DNA from: Bacteroidales bacterium
GTDB lineage: Bacteria; Bacteroidota; Bacteroidia; Bacteroidales; Prolixibacteraceae
Direction: 5' to 3'
DNA: 64,000 nt
Assembly (NCBI GenBank): GCA_012719495.1
Contig: JAAYAG010000108.1
Location: 25,714-89,713 of the forward strand
The position numbers and the translations under genes were made by a program. The notes under the pieces are model-generated. The model did no database searches. It saw only the letters and a list, made by a program, of their open reading frames with translations, and was not told the DNA's origin. Of this stretch, positions 7,274 through 15,404 are shown in pieces (positions within the stretch are counted from its first letter, which is position 1; each line of letters begins with the position of its first letter).

Positions 7274-9265
7274 TTACTTATCTAAGTTAAAGTTATACAC
7301 CATTGATAACATGCACGTTCGCTGGGGTTGACGATAACGACTCACCAATCTGTTTGACGTGTGATAATATTCGACATCAAATATGTTACGGACAATGAAT
7401 TGGATCAATAATGGCTTGGTCGGATTCCATCCTAATGAAGCATTAACCAATAAAAAATCATCAACCTTTTTTTCTCCGGTGGTTTTAATGACGGTTGGGT
7501 TATCCCGCACCCCAACATAATTCAACCTAATATTGGCATTGAAACTAGTTGAAAGAGCGGTACTAATACTTGCATTTGCAATATGCTTGCTTATTTCAGG
7601 AACAGCAATACCTAAACTGTCTTTACTCTCTGTAAGGGTATAATTAAACGAAGCATTTACATTTCTTCCCTTATAATTAACCCCCAACTCAAGCCCCCTT
7701 GTTGTTATTTCATCTTTGTTGATCCATCGATGCCCTTCTTCAACTGATTCCCTAAAAAAACCATTGTTTAATTTATTGCGAAACACATTAAGTTCAGCGT
7801 TAAATTGATGATTGACATGCAAATTATAAGAAAGTTCGAACGCACGCATCTTTTCTGGCTTCAAATCCGAGTTTCCTACTCCATCGGTATAATCCCAAGG
7901 CTTTGGAGCCCTGAATGCTTCTGAATAATTAATCCTGATCGATTGATTTCCAATATTGTATCGTGCACCTAACTTTGGAGTTAGCACCCTGTCGTAAACA
8001 GTGCTTTGGTCGAGCCTTATCCCTCCCGCCAGCAGTAAGGCGTCAAAAAGTTTTACGGTTGGTTCAACAAACACGCTCACCAGAAAATTTGAATGCATTG
8101 GTGGTTTTGGTGGTTTTGGTGGTTTTATTTCTGCCGATTGGCTGTAAGACCACGATGGGTTATTGGCCAATTTTTCGAACTCGAAAACCAACCCTCCAGT
8201 AACCTTAACTGAACGTCCAACTTTATAATTCAACACATTTTCAAATCCGACCATCGAATTTGGGCGAAAATATCCTACCTGTGCAGTATCGAGAACATAA
8301 TACACTGTATTATGCTGCACTGTTGTGTTACGATAATATAGTAAAGATGAAAATCTTAGCGATTTTGAAAATTCCTTTTTATAACGTAATGAGTTATTTA
8401 AGAAAAAAATATTCCATAAAGTTCCATAATCTCTATATGATGTTCCCACCGAAGGCTGCAAAGATATAGTACTCGTTTGTTTATTAAGATAATTAACAGA
8501 AAGGATAAAATCATTATAATTAGCTCTTAAGCCTAATGAGTAATCATTTTCTTCATTTTCCAACAAATCAGTCCAATTGAAATCTCCTTCAGCCCCCTTC
8601 AAATTAGCCATCCCGCTCTTTTTTACCATTCCCGATAATTTTATGCTTCTGCGGAGTTCATCGTTTTTCCACCCCAGCAAAGCATCAGCCAAGAAAGTTT
8701 CCCAATTGCCCGAGAGACCTCGAATATGTCCTTTATTTTGATCTGTTTCTGAAGTTATTATATTTATTACCCCAGAAACAGCATTTGTACCATACTCAAC
8801 TGAGGAGGGCCCGTACACTATCTCAATACGCTCCACATTTGACAAGTTGTATTGTCCACCTCCGTAAAAGCCACCAGAATTGAGTTCATTGATCTGTACC
8901 CCATCTATTAAAACAAGAGTTAAATTATTTTGGTTAGGAATTCCTCGTTGAAAAACATAACTGTTTAAGCTTTGTGGGTTACGAAACTGAAAACCAGGAA
9001 GATCAGACAAAACTTCATCGAGGGTAAAATATCCTCGCGAAACAATCTCGTCGCGACTAATTATCCTAACTGTTGACAATACTTCACCAAGCTGTTGCTC
9101 CGTTTTAGTAGCTGATATTACTTGCAACCGCGATAAATCAACAATATCAAGATCGTACAATGAAAGGTTATCGGTTTGGGCAAATGACAATGTTGCGACA
9201 GAAAAAAATCCCGCAATCAGATAAATCCTCAGTCGTTGTCTTGATGCCTCCATAATATATTTCAC
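7274..9265 (-). CDS. TonB-dependent outer-membrane receptor
   Basis: A 663-residue outer-membrane receptor. A signal peptide (to about residue 30, FSVATLSFAQ) is followed by a TonB-box-like region (VISATKTEQ), a plug domain (LSTVRIISRDEIVSRGY; VLIDGVQINEL; VERIEIVYGPSSVEYGTNA) and a beta-barrel rich in aromatic girdles, ending in a hydrophobic strand with terminal NFNLDK. It lacks the carboxypeptidase-like N-terminal domain of SusC proteins, so it belongs with the small metal-chelate or vitamin type of receptor. The substrate cannot be told. It heads a run with a YfiR kinase and two receiver proteins, so it may sense as well as transport. A 9-bp repeat in a loop encodes KPP units. Confidence 0.88.
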   Translation of the reverse strand: MKYIMEASRQRLRIYLIAGFFSVATLSFAQTDNLSLYDLDIVDLSRLQVISATKTEQQLGEVLSTVRIISRDEIVSRGYFTLDEVLSDLPGFQFRNPQSLNSYVFQRGIPNQNNLTLVLIDGVQINELNSGGFYGGGQYNLSNVERIEIVYGPSSVEYGTNAVSGVINIITSETDQNKGHIRGLSGNWETFLADALLGWKNDELRRSIKLSGMVKKSGMANLKGAEGDFNWTDLLENEENDYSLGLRANYNDFILSVNYLNKQTSTISLQPSVGTSYRDYGTLWNIFFLNNSLRYKKEFSKSLRFSSLLYYRNTTVQHNTVYYVLDTAQVGYFRPNSMVGFENVLNYKVGRSVKVTGGLVFEFEKLANNPSWSYSQSAEIKPPKPPKPPMHSNFLVSVFVEPTVKLFDALLLAGGIRLDQSTVYDRVLTPKLGARYNIGNQSIRINYSEAFRAPKPWDYTDGVGNSDLKPEKMRAFELSYNLHVNHQFNAELNVFRNKLNNGFFRESVEEGHRWINKDEITTRGLELGVNYKGRNVNASFNYTLTESKDSLGIAVPEISKHIANASISTALSTSFNANIRLNYVGVRDNPTVIKTTGEKKVDDFLLVNASLGWNPTKPLLIQFIVRNIFDVEYYHTSNRLVSRYRQPQRTCMLSMVYNFNLDK
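8100..8126. repeat. Three perfect copies of a 9-bp tandem repeat inside the receptor gene
   Basis: GGTGGTTTT occurs three times in a row (8100-8108, 8109-8117, 8118-8126). On the coding (minus) strand each copy encodes Lys-Pro-Pro, giving a short KPP-repeat in what is probably an extracellular loop. Copy number changes would keep the frame. Confidence 0.85.
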
Positions 9266-9685
9266 TATATATCAACATATTTATACATAATCATCAAAAA
9301 AAGCCAACAATAACTGAACCTTTTACTTTGCATTTAGATACAAAACAGGCTGGAACGAGTTTATGGTTTCTCTGCGAAAAGCTAACATAATTTAGCGTTT
9401 TTTTTAAAATAAAAAGTAAGTTGGTATAAAATTTCACAATCAAAATCCTTAAATAATTAATTAGCAATGTTACTCTATACTTTTTGACAGACAAATGAGT
9501 TATTCAACACTCACTCCAATTGCACATCGAAAACTATTGAGAAGTGTTGCATTAAGCGTATCTTTGGATTAGTGCTAAATACTAAAAAGCTTAAATTTTT
9601 GTTTCAAGACAAGCTTATAGTTCAGAAAAATAATACAGATATATTGATAATTATATCCTCATATGCAAATAAGAACAAAAAAACG
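9266..9685. other. 420-bp intergenic region between receptor and DUF1460 genes
   Basis: AT-rich spacer between divergent genes. A promoter for the plus-strand gene is visible at 9537-9566. A short minus-strand frame at 9294-9494 shows no signal peptide or domain and is not annotated. I see no RNA gene or clear hairpin. Confidence 0.5.
9537..9566 (+). promoter_or_regulatory. Bacteroidota-type promoter of the DUF1460 gene
   Basis: TTG at 9537-9539 and a perfect TATCTTTG at 9559-9566, 19 bases apart, fit the Bacteroidota -33/-7 pattern. Transcription would begin near 9572, leaving an untranslated leader of about 114 bases before the ATG at 9686. Confidence 0.5.
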
Positions 9686-10534
9686 ATGAATAAATCACTT
9701 AGAATATTGGGAATTGTTTGGTTTGGCTTTCTGTCTTTTTTTTCAGCAAGTTGTACAGCCACCAACCCTCCTGACTCTTTACTTTTTACTGAAAAAATGA
9801 AAGAGTTGAGACAAATTAATACCTCAACTCCGCAAATGGCCACTCAAGTGGCCCTATCATTTGTGGGCACTCCATATGTTGGCAAAACCCTGGAAATTAA
9901 CAACAACGAAACGCTGGTGGTAAACCTAAGGGAACTCGACTGCTCCACTTTTCTCGAAACAGTTCTTTCTATCGTTTTAACCAAAAAATCAGGTGAAGAA
10001 AGTTTTCAAAAATATAAAGAAATACTAACGACTTTACGTTACCGAAATGGAGCAATATGTGGCTACGAAAGCCGGTTACATTATTTTTCTGACTGGATTC
10101 ACGACAACGAACAAAAGGGTATAGTTAAAGACATTACCCGCGAACTGGGAGGAATAGAATTTCATAAGAAGATCAATTTTATGAGTACGCACAGTTCGGC
10201 CTACAAACAGCTAAAAAATGATTCATTAATGGTAACCAAGATTATTGAAACAGAGAATGCTCTATCGTCGCGCAAACTCTTCTTTATACCCAAAGACAGC
10301 GTCGCAACTATTGAATCACAACTTTCCGATGGAATGATCGTTGGGATTACGTCGGCAGTTGACGGACTAGATATTGCCCATGTTGGGTTTCTTATAAGAA
10401 AAGATGGTCAAATACGGCTTCTTCATGCCTCTTCTGACGAAGGGAAAATAGTAGTTTCAACAAAAAGCTTGTCTGAATATCTTTCAGGCAATAAAAAACA
10501 AACCGGTATTGTAGTAATAAAACTTAACAACTAG
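9686..10534 (+). CDS. DUF1460 family lipoprotein, N-acetylmuramoyl-L-alanine amidase-like
   Basis: A papain-like (NlpC/P60-related) cell-wall hydrolase of the DUF1460 family, expected to cut peptidoglycan fragments at the cell surface or in the periplasm. The 282-residue product from ATG 9686 starts with a lipoprotein signal (LGIVWFGFLSFFSASC). The probable catalytic Cys is in RELDCSTFLETVLS and the probable catalytic His in LDIAHVGFLI; a second His is in LLHASSDEG. The frame continues upstream to 9572, but that extension has no protein-like character and would bury the signal peptide. The gene ends 4 bases into the convergent AraC gene. Confidence 0.82.
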   Translation: MNKSLRILGIVWFGFLSFFSASCTATNPPDSLLFTEKMKELRQINTSTPQMATQVALSFVGTPYVGKTLEINNNETLVVNLRELDCSTFLETVLSIVLTKKSGEESFQKYKEILTTLRYRNGAICGYESRLHYFSDWIHDNEQKGIVKDITRELGGIEFHKKINFMSTHSSAYKQLKNDSLMVTKIIETENALSSRKLFFIPKDSVATIESQLSDGMIVGITSAVDGLDIAHVGFLIRKDGQIRLLHASSDEGKIVVSTKSLSEYLSGNKKQTGIVVIKLNN

Positions 10535-11718
10535 CTATTAACCAATCTCTTTCGATATATTCCAGGAGTAACACCTTCAAATTGCTTAAAGATTCTTATC
10601 AATGCAGCGGAGGAAGTAAATCCGGCTTTTTCGGCAATCTGCTCAAGTGTAAAATCGTTAAATTCAACACTACTAAACATACGTTTTACTTCGTCAACAC
10701 GATATCGATTTACATAGTCGCTAAACGAGCACCCAAATTCATCGTTAATAAGATTTGAAATATATGTGCGATTGGTTTTTAACAGTAAACCCACCTGATT
10801 GATTTTCAGATCAGGGGTAGTAAAGATTTTTTTCTCTTCGAAAAGTGAAATCAATCTTCTCCGCAACATGGTAAATGTTGGGTTCTGAAGCTCGTTTTCA
10901 GGCCCAATAAACTCATCACTATTAGATAATTTAACATTTTCGGTCTCATCCAACTGGAAATCCAAAACGGAATGACGCTGCCTAACCCCCAAAAAACCGA
11001 TTACAAACAACGATGAGCTGAAAACTAATGCAGGGAAAAGTACCAACCCTTCTTTTTCGGAAAAGAAAGTCCGCCCAATAAAATTCACAGTTGCACTCAT
11101 AAACGCAGTAGCAGAAAAAATAAATAACAGCCAATTTGCCCACCCAATGTTTCGCCCCTCAACATTGGAATAAAACTCTTCAACCTGCCTGTTATACAAC
11201 CGAATTTTACGTTGCCCCAGATATAAATATATTACAACTTGCATAAAAAAGATTACACGCGTAACCACGTAAAAAAAATGTTGCGTCTTCCATAAATACG
11301 TATCATTTACCAACAATCCCTTTTGACGATACATGTTATCTAGAATATAAATATCTGGATTATCCATTAAAAGATAAGTTATAGCAGTGACCACCGACAA
11401 TAATAACGCAGGCAACAAGTGCCACAAATTCTTTTGATTACACAACGTCTCAGAAGTTAGAAGCTTTATATACCAATAAAAAAGCGGATAAACCATTAAA
11501 GAAGAAAGCACATAGAACGAATCGAGCAGCAAATATGCAGTAAAGTGACGTGTGAAAAAAGCAGCATGACTTAAGTATACAATAGATGCAGCAATCATGA
11601 AATATCCGAGAAAATGCGTTGCTCTATTATTCTTTTTTGATTCGAGCAAAAGTACAATTGCCCAGAAAAGGGAAATATACATAGGAGCAAAAACCAACAC
11701 CTCTTCACTAAAACTCAT
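10531..11718 (-). CDS. AraC-family transcriptional regulator with N-terminal membrane domain
   Basis: A 395-residue regulator. The first 240 or so residues form about six to seven transmembrane helices, starting with FAPMYISLFWAIVLLLESKK. The C-terminal 100 residues are an AraC-type double helix-turn-helix: NQVGLLLKTNRTYISNLIND for the first helix-turn-helix and LEQIAEKAGFTSSAALIRIF for the second, with the typical GVTPGIYRKR ending. Membrane-bound AraC proteins of this kind occur in Bacteroidota and probably respond to envelope signals. It is divergent from the lipoprotein gene at 11903, with 184 bases between them, making that gene a likely target. Confidence 0.88.
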   Translation of the reverse strand: MSFSEEVLVFAPMYISLFWAIVLLLESKKNNRATHFLGYFMIAASIVYLSHAAFFTRHFTAYLLLDSFYVLSSLMVYPLFYWYIKLLTSETLCNQKNLWHLLPALLLSVVTAITYLLMDNPDIYILDNMYRQKGLLVNDTYLWKTQHFFYVVTRVIFFMQVVIYLYLGQRKIRLYNRQVEEFYSNVEGRNIGWANWLLFIFSATAFMSATVNFIGRTFFSEKEGLVLFPALVFSSSLFVIGFLGVRQRHSVLDFQLDETENVKLSNSDEFIGPENELQNPTFTMLRRRLISLFEEKKIFTTPDLKINQVGLLLKTNRTYISNLINDEFGCSFSDYVNRYRVDEVKRMFSSVEFNDFTLEQIAEKAGFTSSAALIRIFKQFEGVTPGIYRKRLVNS

Positions 11719-11757
11719 AGAAAAACATCTTAAAAAAGGTTAAGCTCAAAATAAATG

Positions 11758-11791
11758 TACGATTTCAACATTCAATTTACGATTTCAACAT
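11758..11791 (+). promoter_or_regulatory. Direct repeat, possible AraC-type binding sites
   Basis: TACGATTTCAACAT is present twice, at 11758-11771 and 11778-11791, a 20-bp spacing equal to two DNA turns. AraC-family proteins commonly bind such direct repeats. The site lies between the divergent regulator and lipoprotein genes. A weaker repeat, TTCGGA at 11839 and 11860 (21 bp apart), is also present. Confidence 0.5.
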
Positions 11792-11902
11792 CTCAGTTCC
11801 ATACAAATAAACCAATTTTGCAAGTAATACCAAATTTGTTCGGATCATATTCCTAACATTTCGGAACAAAAAGACGAAATATTTTAATCAATATTATTCA
11901 TC

Positions 11903-13075
11903 ATGAGAAATCTAATTTACCTTACAATTTTAACAACTGCGCTGCTAATTGCAGGGTGCGATCCTATCGATGATGAAAACACATCGGGCAAAGATGTAAA
12001 GTTCCTTGTTCTTCAAGGAAATTCAACAGGTAAAGCTGCCAGTGGTGCCAGTCTGTCTATTTTGACAATAAAAAAAGGCGAGCCCGAGTACGAGAAGGTG
12101 AACGATCTATATCCGGCCGAATCGATGCACAAAAGTGCTGACATTTCGAAAAGCAGGGTTGCAATTGGTTTACACACCGATTTTAATGTTACGGGTAAAG
12201 TTAGGCAAACCAAGGGTGCTTGGTTCGACCTTGAATCGGGCGACTGGGAAGAATTGCCTCTACTGCCGGCAGGTAATGGCAGGTATAATTATTTTGATGT
12301 TGCTTCGGCAAAAGTGAGTGAAAGTGGTCATATCTTCTATCTCTCCTCGTCGAACGATCAGGATTATTTTGATGATTACAGGGCAAGCTTAGTGCGGTAC
12401 GACCCAAAAACCGACAAGTTGCTTCAAGCCTCAAATCCTTCGTCATTTGCGCTATCACAGCCAGAAAAGGGATGGGATACCGAAGCTGCACAATACAAAA
12501 GTCAGTTTTATCCTTCAAAAGATGGACGTTACGTTTATGGTGTGGTTGATGCGTTTGGCGTTAATGGTGGCATGTTGCATTGGGATTATAAAATCTTGTT
12601 TAAATACGATTTCGAAACCGATACTTATACTCGCCTTGGAGAAAAAGAAGATAAGGACATTGTAATTTTGGGCATTACCTCCGATAAAACCTATGTTGCA
12701 TATACAAGTTCAATTTCAAATGTTTATAAGCGAAAGTATGTCAACACATCAACAAATGCTGTTAATGATTTTTCTATATCGGGAGGTCAAGGCATTGCCA
12801 ACCCTTCAAAATGGAATAGTTCGGGCTATTGTGCCGATGCAACCGACAATACTATAGGTATTTACAATATACTTGAAGACGTTAATGTTTATATTAAAAC
12901 ACCTAGTCGCCCATATTATTCACAATTTGCTGCCGATGGCAAGAGTGTTTATTTCTTGATGGAATCGGGGGCGAAGAAATTTTTATGCAAAACGAGCGAC
13001 TTAACAGCTAAAACAACCATTGATACGCTGTGTACGCTATCTTCTAATACTATTGACTTTTTTATAATAAAATAA
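11903..13075 (+). CDS. Putative beta-propeller-like lipoprotein, 390 aa
   Basis: The signal peptide ends in LLIAGC, a good lipobox, so the protein is a lipoprotein. The mature part repeatedly alternates short beta-strand-like segments with phrases such as HIFYLSSS, LVRYDPKTDKL, YVYGVVDAF, LFKYDFETDTY and SVYFLMESG. This resembles blades of a beta-propeller, roughly seven of them, but no named family is recognised. Divergent from the membrane-bound AraC regulator, so it may be controlled by it. A strong terminator hairpin follows at 13125-13170. Function unknown. Confidence 0.75.
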   Translation: MRNLIYLTILTTALLIAGCDPIDDENTSGKDVKFLVLQGNSTGKAASGASLSILTIKKGEPEYEKVNDLYPAESMHKSADISKSRVAIGLHTDFNVTGKVRQTKGAWFDLESGDWEELPLLPAGNGRYNYFDVASAKVSESGHIFYLSSSNDQDYFDDYRASLVRYDPKTDKLLQASNPSSFALSQPEKGWDTEAAQYKSQFYPSKDGRYVYGVVDAFGVNGGMLHWDYKILFKYDFETDTYTRLGEKEDKDIVILGITSDKTYVAYTSSISNVYKRKYVNTSTNAVNDFSISGGQGIANPSKWNSSGYCADATDNTIGIYNILEDVNVYIKTPSRPYYSQFAADGKSVYFLMESGAKKFLCKTSDLTAKTTIDTLCTLSSNTIDFFIIK

Positions 13076-13124
13076 AATGCATTGAAAATCTTTTCCCTTT
13101 TTAATATATACTCAATGATCATTG

Positions 13125-13170
13125 AAAAATGCTTTTAAGATTGGATATCCCGATCACAAAAGCATTTTTT
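13125..13170 (+). terminator. Intrinsic terminator of the propeller-like lipoprotein gene
   Basis: Inverted repeat AAAAATGCTTTT (13125-13136) and AAAAGCATTTTT (13158-13169) followed by a further T; a 21-base loop separates the arms. Confidence 0.65.
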
Positions 13171-13216
13171 GTAAATAAAAGAATCAAACTCTTTTATTCC
13201 AAATTTAAGAAATAAA

Positions 13217-13245
13217 AAAAGGTTGTTGACATCCAACAACCTTTT
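13217..13245 (-). terminator. Intrinsic terminator of the coiled-coil lipoprotein gene
   Basis: A perfect 12-bp stem, AAAAGGTTGTTG with CAACAACCTTTT, and a 5-base loop. Read on the minus strand it is followed by a T-rich tract, fitting the gene that ends at 13269; it may also stop plus-strand transcripts. Confidence 0.8.
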
Positions 13246-13268
13246 ATATTTTCAATTCATTTTAATCT

Positions 13269-14162
13269 TTACTTCTTAGCTTCAATTACAATGACCATAA
13301 AACGACTAGCTTTCCAAAACTCGCTAGGTTGATCAATTACGAGTCGTTCAATTGTTTTCTCATCACCAACAAAGTGGAATGAACCTTCGGGATGTGTAGA
13401 TACAAATTCAGCCTTTTTCGCAGCTAAAACTACATCATCGAACTTTCGGGTATCAACTTTCATAAAGTAATCTTTATTGAAATCTTTTTTAATGCGCAAG
13501 GTTTTACCCATTCCAATTACACCACCAATTTTTTCTACTACGTTGTTAGCTAAAAGCTCCTCTTTCGTTCCGAAACAATAATAGGCAGTATGCATTTCAT
13601 CTTTTTGCTTTTCTATTGTTTCAGTCTTTTTCTGGCTTTCGTCGGCCAACGTAGTTACTTGATCATTGAGTTGACGAATATCGATCTGCATTTTTTCGAT
13701 TTCTGAACGGAGTACAGAAATTTCAGCATCTTTCTCTTCGACCAAACGCTGGTAACTCACAATCATCTGTTCGAGCTCGGTTATCCTGAGATTCGATTTT
13801 TTCAGTTTCGACCGTAACGATTCAACCATCTTTTTGTTTTCATTCAACAAGTTATTGATGAGGTTAATGTCTTCAATAATCTTGTCTTTATCGGTTTGTG
13901 TTACTTCACCGTTTGGATTCGAAAGGTTTACATCCATAATTTTCTGTAGACGCTTAATTGAATCAAGGTTATTCTGAATTTCGTTAAACGAGCCGATATA
14001 TTCAACTATTTTTGTTTCCCGATCGTTCACAACACCTTGAATACTATCTTTTGATGCGTTCAGGTTTTCAATTTCTTTTTTGTATTTCTGACAGGAAGAA
14101 ACCACCAAAACGATAAGAAAAAAGGGCAAAAGCCTCACCAAAGAATAAATTTGTTTTTTCAT
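13269..14162 (-). CDS. Coiled-coil lipoprotein, 297 aa
   Basis: A lipoprotein signal (LPFFLIVLVVSSC) is followed by a long heptad-rich coiled coil (about residues 25-195; for example LRSKLKKSNLRITELEQMI). A compact C-terminal domain of about 100 residues follows (TAYYCFGTKEELLANNV; then MGKTLRIKKDFNKDYF). The C-terminal domain is shared with a group of Bacteroidota surface lipoproteins that I recall as Cbp1-like collagen-binding adhesins; the link is from memory and uncertain. Monocistronic by its own terminator. Anchoring to a membrane and an extended shape are supported by the sequence; the ligand is not. Confidence 0.75.
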   Translation of the reverse strand: MKKQIYSLVRLLPFFLIVLVVSSCQKYKKEIENLNASKDSIQGVVNDRETKIVEYIGSFNEIQNNLDSIKRLQKIMDVNLSNPNGEVTQTDKDKIIEDINLINNLLNENKKMVESLRSKLKKSNLRITELEQMIVSYQRLVEEKDAEISVLRSEIEKMQIDIRQLNDQVTTLADESQKKTETIEKQKDEMHTAYYCFGTKEELLANNVVEKIGGVIGMGKTLRIKKDFNKDYFMKVDTRKFDDVVLAAKKAEFVSTHPEGSFHFVGDEKTIERLVIDQPSEFWKASRFMVIVIEAKK

Positions 14163-14322
14163 ACTAACAATGATTTATAAATTTTCATGTGTTAAACGTT
14201 TGAAATATACATTTTAGCATATTAACGGCACAAATGTACGGGCTTTTTTTTGGTGAATAATTCTTTTTAGATTAAAATTTAGCTTTTGTAAATAAAAATA
14301 ATAGTTAATTTTGTCGCCCATC

Positions 14323-14395
<73 letters not shown>

Positions 14396-14399
14396 CAAG

Positions 14400-14438
14400 A
14401 AAATGAGACAGTTACTTTTAAAGCTTCTGTCTCATTTT
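14400..14438 (+). terminator. Intrinsic terminator after tRNA-Lys
   Basis: A perfect 12-bp stem, AAAATGAGACAG with CTGTCTCATTTT, separated by 15 bases and followed by CGTTTT, five bases downstream of the tRNA. Confidence 0.8.
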
Positions 14439-14485
14439 CGTTTTATACATACCCGCAACAAATATTTTTTTTTTAGAAATGACAA

Positions 14486-14503
14486 ACCCCGGTTTCCCGG
14501 GGT
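14486..14503 (-). terminator. GC-rich hairpin downstream of the small Lys-rich gene
   Basis: ACCCCGG and CCGGGGT pair around a TTTC loop, 13 bases past the stop of the minus-strand small gene. On that strand it is followed by TTTGTC and then more T residues, so termination is likely but the T tract is imperfect. Confidence 0.5.
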
Positions 14504-14515
14504 CTTTGGACTAGA

Positions 14516-14629
14516 TTAACTGTTTTTCTTACTTTGTTCTTTTACTTTCTTTGCAGCCCGTTTCTCTTTTAAGGATTTTTCAGGTGCCTTTTTACTGGTT
14601 TCTTTTTGTTTGTTTTTTTCTTTAGACAT
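14516..14629 (-). CDS. Small Lys-rich basic protein, 37 aa
   Basis: An ATG at 14629 opens 37 codons ending at TAA 14516-14518. The product starts MSKEKNKQKETSKK, and 16 of its 37 residues are Lys, with repeated KEK and KK units and no hydrophobic segment. Similar tiny Lys/Glu-rich proteins with this MSKEKN- or MAKEK-like start are, as I recall, widespread in Bacteroidota with unknown function; nucleic acid binding would fit the charge but is not shown. It lies between the tRNA-Lys terminator and the rprY gene on the opposite strand to the tRNA, with a GC-rich hairpin just after it. Confidence 0.6.
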   Translation of the reverse strand: MSKEKNKQKETSKKAPEKSLKEKRAAKKVKEQSKKNS

Positions 14630-14711
14630 GGCTTTTTGTATTAAGTTGGAAAATTAAGAAAGAAGCATTACAAATACAGTGTTGTCAATACAACAACTAA
14701 GCATTTCAATG

Positions 14712-15401
14712 CTACATAATTAGCTTATACCCTTTCCCGTGAACATTTATAATTTCAACAGATGGGTCATCTTTCAGATGTTTACGCAATTTAGTGATAT
14801 ACACATCCATACTGCGTGCATTAAAATAATTATCGTCTATCCAAATGGCTTTCAAGGCGTAGTTCCGCTCGAGCACTTTGTTGGCATTGGCAACCAATAA
14901 CCTTAGTAATTCCGATTCTTTTGTTGTGAGCTTAACTTCTTCTCCGTCGTGAGAAAGAATTTGCTTTCGTACATCGAAAGAATAAAGGCCAATATGATAA
15001 ACATTCTGATCACTGGGTTGGTTGTCGTTAGATATTCGGCGCAAAATTGCTTCAATCCTGAATATGAGTTCTTCCATACTGAAAGGTTTTGTCATGTAAT
15101 CGTCGGCACCAATTTTAAAGCCTTCTATCACATCTTCTTTCAGGTTTTTGGCCGTAAGGAAAATAACCGGAATATCGGCATTTACCAATCTGATATCGCG
15201 AGCAAGGGTAAAACCATCTTTCTTTGGCATCATAACATCAAGCAAACAAATGTTATATTGGTTGCGCATGAAACCGTGATAGGCTGTTTCCCCATCGGGA
15301 AAAAGGTCGGTGTCGTAGCCTTTGGCTATCAAATACTCTTTGAGCAACAGGCCAAGGTTTTCATCATCTTCGGCAAGCAGAATTTTAATTTTTGTGTCCA
15401 T
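14712..15401 (-). CDS. rprY: OmpR-family response regulator, RprY-like
   Basis: A two-domain DNA-binding regulator of 229 residues. The receiver domain (about 1-122) has acidic EDDE, phosphoacceptor Asp in CLLDVMMPKKDG and Lys in MTKPFS. The winged-helix output domain (about 135-229) has LTTKESELLRLL and the recognition part SMDVYITKLRKHL, ending in GKGYKLIM. It starts 3 bases after the histidine kinase gene, so the pair is one operon. Length and arrangement match RprY of Bacteroides fragilis, partner of RprX; target genes are not evident here. Confidence 0.85.
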   Translation of the reverse strand: MDTKIKILLAEDDENLGLLLKEYLIAKGYDTDLFPDGETAYHGFMRNQYNICLLDVMMPKKDGFTLARDIRLVNADIPVIFLTAKNLKEDVIEGFKIGADDYMTKPFSMEELIFRIEAILRRISNDNQPSDQNVYHIGLYSFDVRKQILSHDGEEVKLTTKESELLRLLVANANKVLERNYALKAIWIDDNYFNARSMDVYITKLRKHLKDDPSVEIINVHGKGYKLIM

Positions 15402-15404
15402 GGT

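Noticed and set aside
9294..9494. Minus-strand frame of 66 codons upstream of the TonB receptor
   Set aside because: No domain, signal peptide or conserved look; it lies in an AT-rich spacer where such frames arise by chance.
14180..14205. AAACGTTT core before the coiled-coil lipoprotein gene, possible second LacI operator
   Set aside because: Only the 8-bp core is symmetric; the flanks do not match the 18-bp palindrome at 38772-38789.
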